This document shows positions 19,639-29,844 of a stretch of DNA of 32,854 bases, piece by piece. This stretch comes from Cochliopodium minus (taxonomy: Eukaryota > Discosea > Himatismenida > Cochliopodiidae), in NCBI GenBank assembly GCA_024220525.1, contig JAMYWO010000223.1, positions 36,375-69,228 on the forward strand. The letters are read 5' to 3'. The notes under the pieces are model-generated. The model searched no databases and was not told the DNA's origin. It saw only the letters and a list, made by a program, of their open reading frames with translations. Position 1 is the first letter of the stretch. Every line of letters starts with the position of its first letter. The translations under genes and the position numbers were made by a program.

Positions 19639-22600
19639 TTAGTTTGTTTTATGGATTGGTTGAGTCTCTTTTTTGAGCCATTCAAGTGCATGTTGGCTGA
19701 GGTGGTCCTTCAAGGTTTCGTAGACACTTTTGTTGTAGTTGTTCAACCATTCTATTTCACTCAAATCCATCAAAGAGGTATCACATAATTTTGTACAGAT
19801 AGGAATCTTTTATTAAAAAAAAAAAAAATTGAATTAAAAATAAATAATAAATAATTAATTAATAAAATGAAAATTAACAAAAAATCTCCTTTCACCTTTG
19901 TTATTGTTTCAAATTCCAAAAATGTTTTATTGTTAAACTTGTTTGGGGGGTTGGATAATCTTGTGACAATAAGAGATTCTAAAATCAAAATTAAATAAAA
20001 TTAATAAAAAAATTGATAAAATTAAAATAAAAAATTAAAAAAAAAAATAAATCAAAATAATAAAAATGAAATTAAAAAAAATAAAAAAATGGAAAAGTGA
20101 AAAAATGAAAAAAATACCAATTCTGATCCCAAACTTTCCGTTTTCATAATATCCAGGTTCTTGAATAAAATTATTAAAAACATTTTAAAAAAAAAGATAA
20201 AATATTAAAAAATAAATAAAAAAAAAAATTACCATTACTAACAATCATTCCAGGTTGAAAAGGGACCGATGAGTTTACTGCTCCCAAACGAGAATTGATT
20301 CCATCTTATTAAAATTTATATTTTTTCAGTTTTATTTTAATGAACAATTTACAAAAATTAATTAATTTTTCTTTTTTTTACGAGGTCCTTCGTGGACATT
20401 CAAAAAAGAACCTACACCATGACCTGTCCTGAAAAATTTTTTTTTCAATTTTAAAATTTAATTTAAAAAAGTGAATAAATATATTTACCCGTGCATGTAA
20501 TCAAGACCTTTTTTAAAAAAAATGAAAATAAAAAAATAAAAATAAAAAATAAAAAGTATAAAAATTATAAAATTAAAAACATAAAAATAAAAATAAAAAT
20601 AAAAATAAAAATTGTAAAATAAAAAAATAATGAAATAGAAAAAAATTATAAAATTAAAAACATAAACATAAAAATAAAAATAAATGAAGAATAAAACTAA
20701 ATAAAAAATTATAAAATACTAATTATATAAAAAAATAATGAAAAAAAATACAAAATAAAATTTAAAAAGTAAAAATAAAATGACAAATAAAAGAAATAGT
20801 AAATTACCATCTTGCCATAAATGTTTTCTCGCCAACAAATCCAATTGGAATCCATCTTTAATAAATTTAAAAAAATTAATTGACAAAAAAAAACCTTTTA
20901 ATTTTTTTACTGGTTCCAGAAGGGAAGACGGCAGAAGCAAGAGAAATGTGTCCTTGCAAAACTCTTGTGAAACATCTTTTTTCGAAAGGAGTAGGTGTTC
21001 CAAAATGGTGAGTACCTAATTAGTAAAATTTTAAACATCAATTCAATAAAAAAAAGAGAAATTAAAACGGGAAATAATCAATTTTCTTGAAAAATAAAAT
21101 AACTTTGAAACAAAAATTTAATCAAAAAAAAAAAAGTAGAAAAATAAAAAAAATAATAATTAAAAATAAAATGTTGAAAAAAAAAAATAAAAATTGAAAA
21201 AAATATTGAAAAATAAAAAAAATAATATTTAAAAAAAATTTTGAAATAATAATAAAATAAAATAAATGAAAATAAAATGAAAATTAAATGAAAATAAAAT
21301 AAAAAAATAGAAAAATAAAAAAAATAATATTCAAAAAATATTGAAATAATAAAATAAAATAAATGAAAATAAAATGAAAATAAAATGAAAATGAAATAAA
21401 AAAATAGAAAAATAAAAAATAATATTCAAATAAAATAAAATAAAATAAATGAAAATAAAATGAAAAAAAATTGTTAAAAATATAAAATAAGAAAAAAAAA
21501 ATTTTTACGAGTAACATCTGTTGTTCCATCTTTGTATTGAGCACCAGAATCACACAAGTAGATTTGATCTTTGACAACTTTGGCACAAGTTTCCTTTTCG
21601 GGCTTGTAATGGATAATAGAGCCATTGCCTCCCACTGCACTGATTGTGTCGAAGCTCAAACTTACAAAGTCCTTTTGTTTGCTTCTAAACTCTTCTAGCT
21701 TGTCTGCCACTGATACTTCCGTCAATGTATTATCTATAAAAAATGAATATAAAAAAAATAAAATAAAAATTATAGAAAAAACAAAAAAATGACATGTGTC
21801 AAAAAATAATTAATTTGTAAAATGAAATTCGTAAAATGAACAATATAAAATTTTTGAAATTTGTAAAAACAAAAAAAAAATGTTGTAAAAATTGTCATTA
21901 AAGTTAAAAAATAATTAATAAAACAAAAATGATATCAAAGTTTGTAAAATAAAAAAAAAAAAAATTTAAAAATAATGTGATATCTGTTTTTGAAAATAAG
22001 AAAAAAGTTGATAAAATTATGATTAAAATTCAAAAAAAATAAAAATGAAATTTGTAAATGGTATTAAATTTTTTTAAAAAAAAGTTTTATTTTACCTCCT
22101 TCTTGAAGTCTTTGTTCCAACCAAGCCAAAAACTCTGTCTTCGCAGCACCATCTCTAATGTGACAATTTCTCATCCCCTCAATCTCTCTCTCATTCTTGA
22201 GTCCCTTCTTAAGTTCTATAGGGGAGTCCTTGAAAACGATACTGGACTCATTGAAGCACTTGAAAACAGCAGCACTGATTTTGCTTTGGTCTAACAAAAT
22301 TTTGTTGGAAGGGTTTTTCTCGGAGTAACTTTTTAGTTCACTGAAAATTTGTTCATAAGGTTTCACTGTGACATTTTCTGTCTTGAAATATTTTTGGGCG
22401 TTCTCGTCGAGCTTTTTCTCTTCGATGAAGAGGATGCACTCATTGAGGGTCAACAAGACGTAGGACATTACGACCGGATTGTATGGTATATCGTTTCCCC
22501 TGATATTCAACAACCAAGCAATTTCATCTCTTTTTTTTTTTTACGAATAAATTTATAAAACTTGTTTTGTTTTGTTTTTTTTTTTTTTTTTTTGATAAAT

Positions 22601-23315
22601 AAAAATTATTATTGATTTACAATGTGGTTATAACAAATGCATCTGCCTTATTTTTTGTCATTTCTTTTCTTATTTCAGATAATTTATCTTTAGTATTTTT
22701 CCCAGTATATTCAACTCCCAACAACATTATCTTTTTGATTTCACTTTTTGGTTTATCCTCCCAGATCTTATCGATGAGATTCTCCTCTATAAAGACGAGA
22801 TTATCTTGGAATGGAGAAATGAAAGATAATGTAGCCAAAGTTGGATCTATTCCCAACTTAAAATTTTGTCCCACTACTTCTACAAGCCATGATTTAATCG
22901 TTGGACAATCATTAATTCCTTGTTTCATCAATATCCAATCATTGGTGAGTTGTTTTTCTGCTTGAAGCCAATATCTACCATCAGTCCATAATGCAGCCTT
23001 ATTTTTTGTTACAATTGCAGTTCCTATTTTCAAAATAAAGAATAGGGTAATGAATATTCCTGTTATATTTCGCTATTTCTTTAAAATAATTTTGTTTTAC
23101 CTGCTGATCCTGTGAAATCAGAAATATAAGATCTTCTTTTATCACATTCAGATAGATATTCGCTCTATATTTGAATTAATAAGAATATTTGATACTCATT
23201 TTTGCTTTTTTAGTTATAAATTTACATTATGTGAATCGGTGCTTGGAATAAGATAGGCATCAACACCAAATTTTTCAATCAATTGTCTCAAACCTGTTAA
23301 TTTATTTGTTTTCAT
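19639..23315 (-). CDS. Xaa-Pro aminopeptidase (aminopeptidase P, XPNPEP1-like)
   Basis: Thirteen exons (23315-23226, 23164-23101, 23023-22621, 22529-22096, 21733-21509, 21015-20911, 20855-20808, 20507-20489, 20428-20382, 20304-20233, 20159-20118, 19978-19896, 19806-19639) give exactly 600 codons, close to the 623 aa of human cytosolic XPNPEP1. The two N-terminal creatinase-like domains show [17 protein letters not shown] and [16 protein letters not shown], and the pita-bread domain follows. All five dinuclear-metal ligands are present: Asp392, Asp403 (KDGTTDVTR), His466 ([18 protein letters not shown]), Glu503 (NEPGYYENG) and Glu517 (FGIRIE). The enzyme removes an N-terminal residue preceding proline from peptides in the cytosol. 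No signal sequence or mitochondrial presequence precedes ATG 23315. Exon 8 is only 19 nt and encodes LDYMH. Introns around the catalytic region are small and phase 1 or 2. Confidence 0.96.
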
Positions 23316-23608
23316 TTCCTTTTTTATTATTTTTTTATTATTTTATTGACAGAAAAAGTTTTTCAACTTCCCAATTGAAACATTTGTGAAAATATGATCT
23401 TTGGTTAAAGTGAGGTAAAGATGAGATCTTTACTTTTCATAATACAAAAAAAAAAATTTAAATTAAATTGTTTTAGAGGAAGTTTTTGAAATTGCTTTTA
23501 AGTGTTTTAAAATGAATTGAAAACTCAACAAGAATTATATGAAATTTAAAGCAAATGTTTTAAAAAAAAAAAAATTCTGAAATTAAATTAATAATTTTTA
23601 AAAAAAAA
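23316..23608. promoter_or_regulatory. Divergent spacer between aminopeptidase P and USP genes
   Basis: This 293-bp head-to-head spacer is AT-rich and has no coding content. It carries repeats around GATCTTTGGTTAAAG and GATCTTTACTTTTC near 23396 and 23420. A shared promoter is inferred from orientation only. Confidence 0.3.
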
Positions 23609-24025
23609 ATGCAAGTACACAAAACATGGTTGTTGGCAACTGATGGATCTGATTGCTCATTTAGAGCACTTGAAAATATAAGCAGAATATGGTCCAAAGA
23701 CGATACAGTGGTATTTTTAATTGTGGCAAAAACAATTAGATTTGATGTTGATGATTATAAAGAAAGAAAAGAGAAGCAAGATAAAGAATGTGAATTAAAA
23801 TTGAAAAGATTTAAAGAATTATGCAAAAAGCACAACATCAAATTTAATACTGAAATAAGTCAAGGAGATCCAAGAGAGATCATATTATCTTCCTCAAAGA
23901 AACATCATGCTAATTATATTGTTATGGGATCCAGAGGTATGACTGGATTGAAGAGTATCTTGATGGGAAGTGTATCTACCTATGTTGTCGAGCAATCAAC
24001 CATTCCTGTTCTTATAGTCAAATAA
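23609..24025 (+). CDS. Universal stress protein (UspA family)
   Basis: This is a single intron-free exon of 138 codons with ATG directly after an A-rich leader and a TAA stop. The fold starts with a first strand and loop (TWLLATDGSDCSFRALEN) and ends with the ATP-binding signature G-2X-G-9X-G-S (Gly107, Gly110, Gly120, Ser121 in GSRGMTGLKSILMGS), followed by STYVVEQSTIPVLIVK. The pattern places it in the ATP-binding USP subgroup and not the UspA non-binding one. These small cytosolic homodimers are induced by stress or energy limitation; the exact function is usually unknown. Its lack of introns among multi-exon neighbours is compatible with an originally prokaryotic gene, though codon use is as AT-rich as the rest of the window. 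Confidence 0.95.
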   Translation: MQVHKTWLLATDGSDCSFRALENISRIWSKDDTVVFLIVAKTIRFDVDDYKERKEKQDKECELKLKRFKELCKKHNIKFNTEISQGDPREIILSSSKKHHANYIVMGSRGMTGLKSILMGSVSTYVVEQSTIPVLIVK

Positions 24026-24296
24026 AAATAATTTATATTGGAAATAAAGGAAAAAATAAAATAAAATTTTTTTTCGAGTTATGATCAAAGGATGTATCCT
24101 TTTTATTTGGATGTATTTCAACTATCTTCCAATCATAAATTTCAACAATCAAAAATATTTTTTAGTGTTAATATTCTTTCCCATAAATTTCTCATTAAAA
24201 CATGATCATCATTTATAGGATAATCTATTGTAATTGATCACATTATGAAAGATGATTGAAGATAAAAAAAAAAAAAATTTAAGTTCCAAACAAACG

Positions 24297-26770
24297 ATGG
24301 ATGATGTAATTACTTTATAAACAATGATATCTTGAAATATTCAATTTAAATAAAACATCTTTCAAATAGAATCAACAAGATCTTTCACTCATAGATTATC
24401 TCAAGAAATATTTCCCTCTAGAAAATTATACAGAAGAGATTACAGTAAATGATAAAGAGAAATGGAATGCAGGGATAATAAGACATCATTTTTTCACATT
24501 GCTTGGAATAAACATACAAATAGAAGGGATATTCTATCAATTCAAATATGAGGTAAGAAAAAAAAAAAGATCGGATATTTCCAAATCTATCCCCATCGGA
24601 TCCACTAATAAATTAAACAATATTAGATGTGCGTTGTAAGTAAATGGGGATCCCTCAATAAAGAAAGCAGAGGAATCATTCTGAGCAAAGATAAAGAATG
24701 GAAGATAGTATCAAGACCACTGGACAAGTTCTACAACCAAGAAGAATCAGAATGCCCAGTATCCAACAATGAATCCTTCAAAAAAATTTCGAAAGATCTC
24801 CTCTTCTCCGAAAAAGCAGATGGGACATGTATACAACTGTGGTACTGCGGTGAAGATGTGATCAAACAAAATTTCGAGAGGGTCGAGAACGAAGGGAAAG
24901 ATGATGAAAGACACAAAAAGCAAATGCAACAGGCTTCTCTTTTGTTGAATAGCACTTTACCTGGTGTGGAGAATTCCGAAAACAAGTCCAAGTCTGATCC
25001 TACTATTTCAAAGGAGGAGAAGCGAGGTTTGATTTTTCAGCGTACTGGGAAAAAGGACAAGCCTAACAAGCAGCCTTTTCATATGTGCAGATCTATAGAA
25101 GGATGGTAAATTTATAAAACAAAAAATAAAATAAAAAAAAATGTACATAATAAATTCAAAATTATTGAAAAATAATTTATAAAATTTGTAATTAATTTAA
25201 TCAAATAAAAAATAAAATAAAAATAAAATAAAAAATGTGTAGATAAAAATTAAAAATAATTGAAAAATAATTTGTATTTAATTTAATCAAATAAAAAATA
25301 TAAAACAAAAAATAATATAAAAAAAAATTCTTAAATAATTTTTGAAAAATAAAAATAATTTTTAAATTGTAAATGATTTAATAAACTATTTTTTAAAAAA
25401 TAAAAATAAAAATAAAAATTCTCACAAAAAAAAAAAATAAAAAATTTATATTAAGGAGAATTTCAACTTTGGGAAAAATCACTCCTGCTTCTTTGTTTGA
25501 TGACGCTTTCTTTGAATTGATGGGAGACGCCATAAAATTCATTCCTTCCCTCGACAAAAACAAAACATATTTATTTGAAGTGTGTACCGAGAAAAACAGG
25601 GTTGTTACCAAATATTCCAATGACAGAATTTATTTAATAGGAGCAAGAAATAACGAAGGTAAAAAAAAATTTTTAATATTTATTTTAATTATTTAAATTT
25701 TTATTTTAATTAAATTTAAATTATTTTTTTTTATTTTTTTATTTTTTTTTTTGTAGATGGAAGCCTTTTGTACCAAAATGATTTGGATCAACTTAAAGAA
25801 AAGTTTGGGGAAAGAGTTTTGAGACCCAGAATTTATACCCTTCAAAATGAGAACGTTGAAGACATCAAAGCTGCAAAGGAATGGATTGAAAAGATGTCAA
25901 AGTCTAATTTATTTGGTAAAAAAAAAGTTTTATTTCACTTAATTTCATTTTTTTTTTAAAAAATTTTTATTTAATTTTTAATTTTTAATAGGAGAAACAC
26001 CTGAGGGATTTGTAGTTTATCATAAAAATGAGCCTATTGCTAAAATGAAAAATTCTCTTTATTCAGATAGACACGGTTTGTCCCTTTTAAATTCGATCTT
26101 TTTTTATCGATTTATTTTTTATTTTTATTTTTTATTTTTGTTTCTGTTTTTGATTTTTGTTTCTTATTTTTAATTTCAAATTATTATTTTTTATTTTTAT
26201 CGATTTATTTTTTTTTATCCGTTTGTTTTTTATTTAGGTATCATTACAGGAAATATTCTTTTTAACAGAAATGTAGCAATAGAAAGATATTTTGATGGAA
26301 CTCTAGGTAAATTTTTTTTTGATTTATCAATTTGTAATTAATCAATAAAAAAATCAATTATAAAAGATGATGTCATCGGGGTGATGCAATCACCTGTCAT
26401 TTTATTCGTTGAAGAACTCAAAAATAAAGTCCTCACTCTTATGAAAGAAGTTTTGTCTTTGAAACAAATCATCAAAGAAAAGGCTCCATCTATCAGTTGG
26501 GAAGATCAAAAAGATTCCAAGAAAGAATTTGCTTTATATATAAAGTCCGAAAATTTGATCCCTGCTAAATTTAAAAACTTTTTTTTAAAGATGAGAGAAG
26601 TGATACGAGATGATAAGATTGATATCCAATCCCAATTCTTCATCTTTTTGCAATCTGGTGCTTGGAATACCAATTTCTTTTCTAATCATTGGAAGGAGAC
26701 AAATGTCCAAGAAATTTTGAATGAAGAAAACATTCAATCGAGGAATAATAAAGAAAAGAAGGATAAATAA
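24297..26770 (+). CDS. T4 Rnl1-like RNA ligase
   Basis: Eight exons (24297-24305, 24370-24552, 24627-25105, 25456-25658, 25757-25915, 25992-26075, 26238-26306, 26367-26770) join to 530 codons. The covalent nucleotidyltransferase motifs occur in order: an upstream RGIIL and WKIVSRPLDKFYN segment typical of Rnl1-type ligases, motif I EKADGT with nucleophile Lys127, motif IIIa-like LFEVCTEKNRVV (about 263-274), IYLIGARNNEG, motif IV EGFVV (349-353) and motif V KMK (362-364). A helical C-terminal domain (365-529) follows. The chemistry is ATP-dependent joining of 5'-phosphate to 3'-OH RNA ends, acting in RNA repair or tRNA splicing. About 90 residues between motif I and IIIa contain a charged, probably disordered insert. 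The first exon (MDD, 9 nt) is the weakest part of the model. No kinase or phosphodiesterase domain is fused, unlike fungal tRNA ligase. Confidence 0.88.
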
Positions 26771-27039
26771 AGAACTTATCTTAACTTGATAAATGAATAA
26801 TAATATTCTTTTTTTTTCAGTTAAATTATTTTTCTTTTCAAATTTCATTTATCAATATTTGAATCATTTATTATAGATTTGAATGATAAATGAATCAGGT
26901 CATTTTTTTTTGAATTTCAGTTATTTTCTCAATAATTTATTATTACGTATGATAAATAACTGTTTTATAAATTTAATAAATCGTTTTTTTTAAATGGCGC
27001 AAAAGAAGAAATTAAAACAAATAAATAATAAAAAAAAAA

Positions 27040-28299
27040 ATGGAATCATCTTTTATTACAATTGGAGCTGCTATATGTATTGGAATTGCTGGAATGATAT
27101 ATTTGATTTATAATCAAGTTTCACAAATTATGTATATGAGAAGAAAGAGAAGGGAAATGTCAGAAAAGGAAACAAAAGAAAATGTAACCACAAAAATTAC
27201 AAACGTAACGGAAAAATTTGAAAACATACAAGAAGAAAAAGAAACAACACCTTTAAGAATAGAAACAAGGAAAACAAACTTTGTAGTTGAAAAAGAAAAA
27301 GAAATTGAAGAAATAATCGAAACTGTAAATACCATGAGTGCTCTTCCTTTAATTGAAGAACTCAATGTAGTTGTACAAAATCAGATTGTTGTTGAAGAAG
27401 TTAAGCCTGTTCAAGAACGTATCCATACTGAGAAAACACAGGAAGAGGAATCATTTGAGGTGAACATGAATACATCCTTCACTGAAATCCCCAAGCCTAA
27501 ATTGAGATTCACAGAGAACAGATTGACTGATTTCAAAAATAAATTCGATTCTCTCTCAGAGAAATTGGAGGAAAAAATAAACAACAATTATTACACCCCC
27601 CAAATAGAAAAGACCAACAGCATGAAGTATACTTTCACCACCATTAAGCAACACAATGATAGTCTTGATGATATTGAATCTTCCATTGATGAGGACTTCC
27701 CACATGAACTTCATCCATCTGCACCTATAACTACCGAGAAAAATTTATTCAGATTATTTGCACAAGATGAGAATTATGGAGAAATGCCTTCCAACGATTC
27801 TCCTTCTCGCATCAAAGAAAGCATAATTGATGAAAGCGAGAAAGTATCAAACAAAGTGACCATCTCTGATAAGATCATAGAGGAGCTGGATTCTGACGAG
27901 GATTCTGATTTCAACGAGAAAGTGGAAGAAGAAAAAGAAAAACAACAATCTGAAGAAGAAGAGGAGGAAGATGTGATTTCCAGCGAAGTTGATGAAAAGG
28001 AAGAAAGTGAGGAAGAAGAATTGAAGAAAAGAAAAACAAAAGCAACCAAGAAGGATTCTTCTCGCAGAAAAACTGTCTCCGCTTTTATCGAACCTGAAAC
28101 TCCTCCTCAAAGAAAAAAAACTACTTCTGCTTCTGCCAAGAAGAAAAGCTCGAAGGATAAGGAGAATATCTCTTCCAATTCTAAATCCAGCAGACATTCC
28201 ATCTCTTCTTCTACCACCCAAACTCCAAATTCTTCGAGGGTTCTCCGTGATAGAAAATCCATCAAGACTCCTCGTCGTCAAGATTACGAATATTATTAA
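27040..28299 (+). CDS. Single-pass membrane protein with acidic and basic low-complexity tail
   Basis: This intron-free ORF of 419 codons starts at an ATG preceded by an A-rich leader. Residues 6-24 (ITIGAAICIGIAGMIYLIY) form a transmembrane segment followed at once by YMRRKRR, which predicts an N-out/C-in signal anchor. The body is mostly disordered: coiled-coil-prone stretches (FKNKFDSLSEKLEEKI), an acidic block near residues 285-330 (EEEEEED), then a basic Ser/Thr/Pro-rich tail with many SSRR and PPQRKK patches and a C-terminal TPRRQDYEYY. The basic tail could bind nucleic acid or chromatin, making an inner-nuclear-membrane or cortical tether conceivable. That is inference, and no family is recognised. 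The architecture resembles the protein at 28814-29739. Confidence 0.8.
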   Translation: MESSFITIGAAICIGIAGMIYLIYNQVSQIMYMRRKRREMSEKETKENVTTKITNVTEKFENIQEEKETTPLRIETRKTNFVVEKEKEIEEIIETVNTMSALPLIEELNVVVQNQIVVEEVKPVQERIHTEKTQEEESFEVNMNTSFTEIPKPKLRFTENRLTDFKNKFDSLSEKLEEKINNNYYTPQIEKTNSMKYTFTTIKQHNDSLDDIESSIDEDFPHELHPSAPITTEKNLFRLFAQDENYGEMPSNDSPSRIKESIIDESEKVSNKVTISDKIIEELDSDEDSDFNEKVEEEKEKQQSEEEEEEDVISSEVDEKEESEEEELKKRKTKATKKDSSRRKTVSAFIEPETPPQRKKTTSASAKKKSSKDKENISSNSKSSRHSISSSTTQTPNSSRVLRDRKSIKTPRRQDYEYY

Positions 28300-28491
28300 G
28301 TTTGAAATGGAGAATATACCATGTTGAATTATAATATATTTGCTTTTTTGAATACAAATGTTCTATTTAATTTTAGAATAACAAAAAATAAAAATTTTTA
28401 AACAAACATCCTTTTATTTTTGAATTATATTTTTGATTTCTCATGTTAATTTCCAAGATCTTTTGACATTCTTTTCCAATTACTATTTTGA

Positions 28492-28686
28492 TCAATTTCC
28501 TTTGAAAAATAATTCCCAATTCTTGTTTATTTGTTCTATTTTCTTGTAATTCTCTGCAATTGTTTCAGTGTCTTTTTTTATATTCAACAAAAGTTGATTA
28601 ACTGACTCCAAAGATATCCTCAAATTCTTTAGAGAATTGATTTCAGTGGTATATTCATTTTTTGTTGTATTTTTCTTTGTGCTCAT
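28492..28686 (-). CDS. Small coiled-coil protein, possibly DASH/Dam1 subunit Duo1-like
   Basis: This is a 64-codon single-exon ORF with ATG at 28686 and a poly-A tract just upstream, as for other starts here. After a polar N-terminus it forms one continuous amphipathic helix (NSLKNLRISLESVNQLLLN; ENYKKIEQINKNWELFF). Asn residues at helix positions and a terminal Asn-x-x-Trp resemble the conserved core of Duo1 or Dad2 of the kinetochore DASH/Dam1 complex, which couples chromosomes to microtubule ends. The match is by eye, short, and within a generic coiled-coil pattern, so other small helical subunits remain possible. It is convergent with the upstream membrane-protein gene (stop codons 192 bp apart). 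Confidence 0.5.
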   Translation of the reverse strand: MSTKKNTTKNEYTTEINSLKNLRISLESVNQLLLNIKKDTETIAENYKKIEQINKNWELFFKGN

Positions 28687-28813
28687 TTTTTTTTTTTTTT
28701 TAATATATTTGCTAATTCCAATTTACTCTGATGAAATGGTTTTCAATTGATGGGTAATTGTTCAATCCCAAATCCTAGTAATCTTTAAAGCCCAAAAATT
28801 TAATAAAAAAAAA

Positions 28814-29739
28814 ATGAAAAATTTGACATTTTACATCTTGATAGCTATATTTGGATTTATAGCAGGATCATTTACGAGTTTTACTTTCCTTGTACGATTA
28901 TCATTTCAAAACATACATTTCTCTCACAAACTAAAAATTTAATCGCCCTTTTATTTAAAAAAAAAAAGAAACAATTGGAATATGGAAAGAGATTGAAAGA
29001 AAAAGAGGAAGAGGGAGAAGATGAGGAGGAGAAGAAATTAGATAAGAAAATAAAGAAGCAACAAGAAATAAATGAAGGATTGTTGAAAAAAAAGGAGAAT
29101 AAACAGAAAATGATGCAACAAATGAAGCTGATCAAGGAGATAGCAGATATGATCGGTGTAAATAGAATGAAGCAAAACATATTTTTGCAAGATATAGCTA
29201 AAATGGTGAGAAATATCCTCTCAGAGGAGAATGGAAAGGAGAAGATTGTCAGATTTCAAGATTACATTAATACGAACAATAATAACAAGACTCTTGTAAG
29301 TAATAATCCGAATACAAACAATAATCCCAACAATAAAGATGCTCAGGTGTTTAAAAGTCTTAAAAACAAATTATTTGAGACAAATAAAGGGAATAATACA
29401 GCCAATAATACCACATCCACTCCTAATAACAATAACAACCAATCAAATAATAATTTGACACCCTCAAATACATCGAATACACCTTCCTATATCAGAAATT
29501 CAAGAGTGATTCCAACATTTGAAGAAAATGAGAATAATGAAGTGAATATGAGTAATATAAACAACATCAATAATAATAAAAGGAGAACCTATGATACCCC
29601 CATTTTGAATAATTATATCCAGAACAAACCTATACAAAATGAACATGATGTTGGGAAGTTTTTGTCTTCCAGCTTGATTTCAATGAAAGATTCTCAAAAT
29701 CAACAACCACCATCACAAAGAACTCTCCAATATAATTAA
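28814..29739 (+). CDS. Membrane-anchored coiled-coil, Asn-rich protein
   Basis: Two exons (28814-28891, 28969-29739) give 282 residues ending in TAA. Exon 1 encodes only a hydrophobic leader (NLTFYILIAIFGFIAGSF), a signal anchor or signal peptide. Exon 2 starts with a strongly charged helix (KRLKEKEEEGEDEEEKKLDK) followed by a more regular helix about 70-115 (MKLIKEIADMIGVNRMKQ). The final ~150 residues are Asn/Thr-rich and likely disordered. The donor is GTACGA and the acceptor sits in a poly-A tract; splicing is phase 0. No family is recognised. Short leader, coiled coil and polar tail parallel the gene at 27040, suggesting related roles or ancient duplication, but I see no convincing residue-level similarity. 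Confidence 0.72.
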
Positions 29740-29844
29740 AATTCAAAAAAAAAAACTAAAAATTAAATTATTTTCTTGTAAAAATTATAGTTATTTAATT
29801 GTTTTTTTCAAAATTAAATAGTTTGATCAATAAAAATTGGTGTT

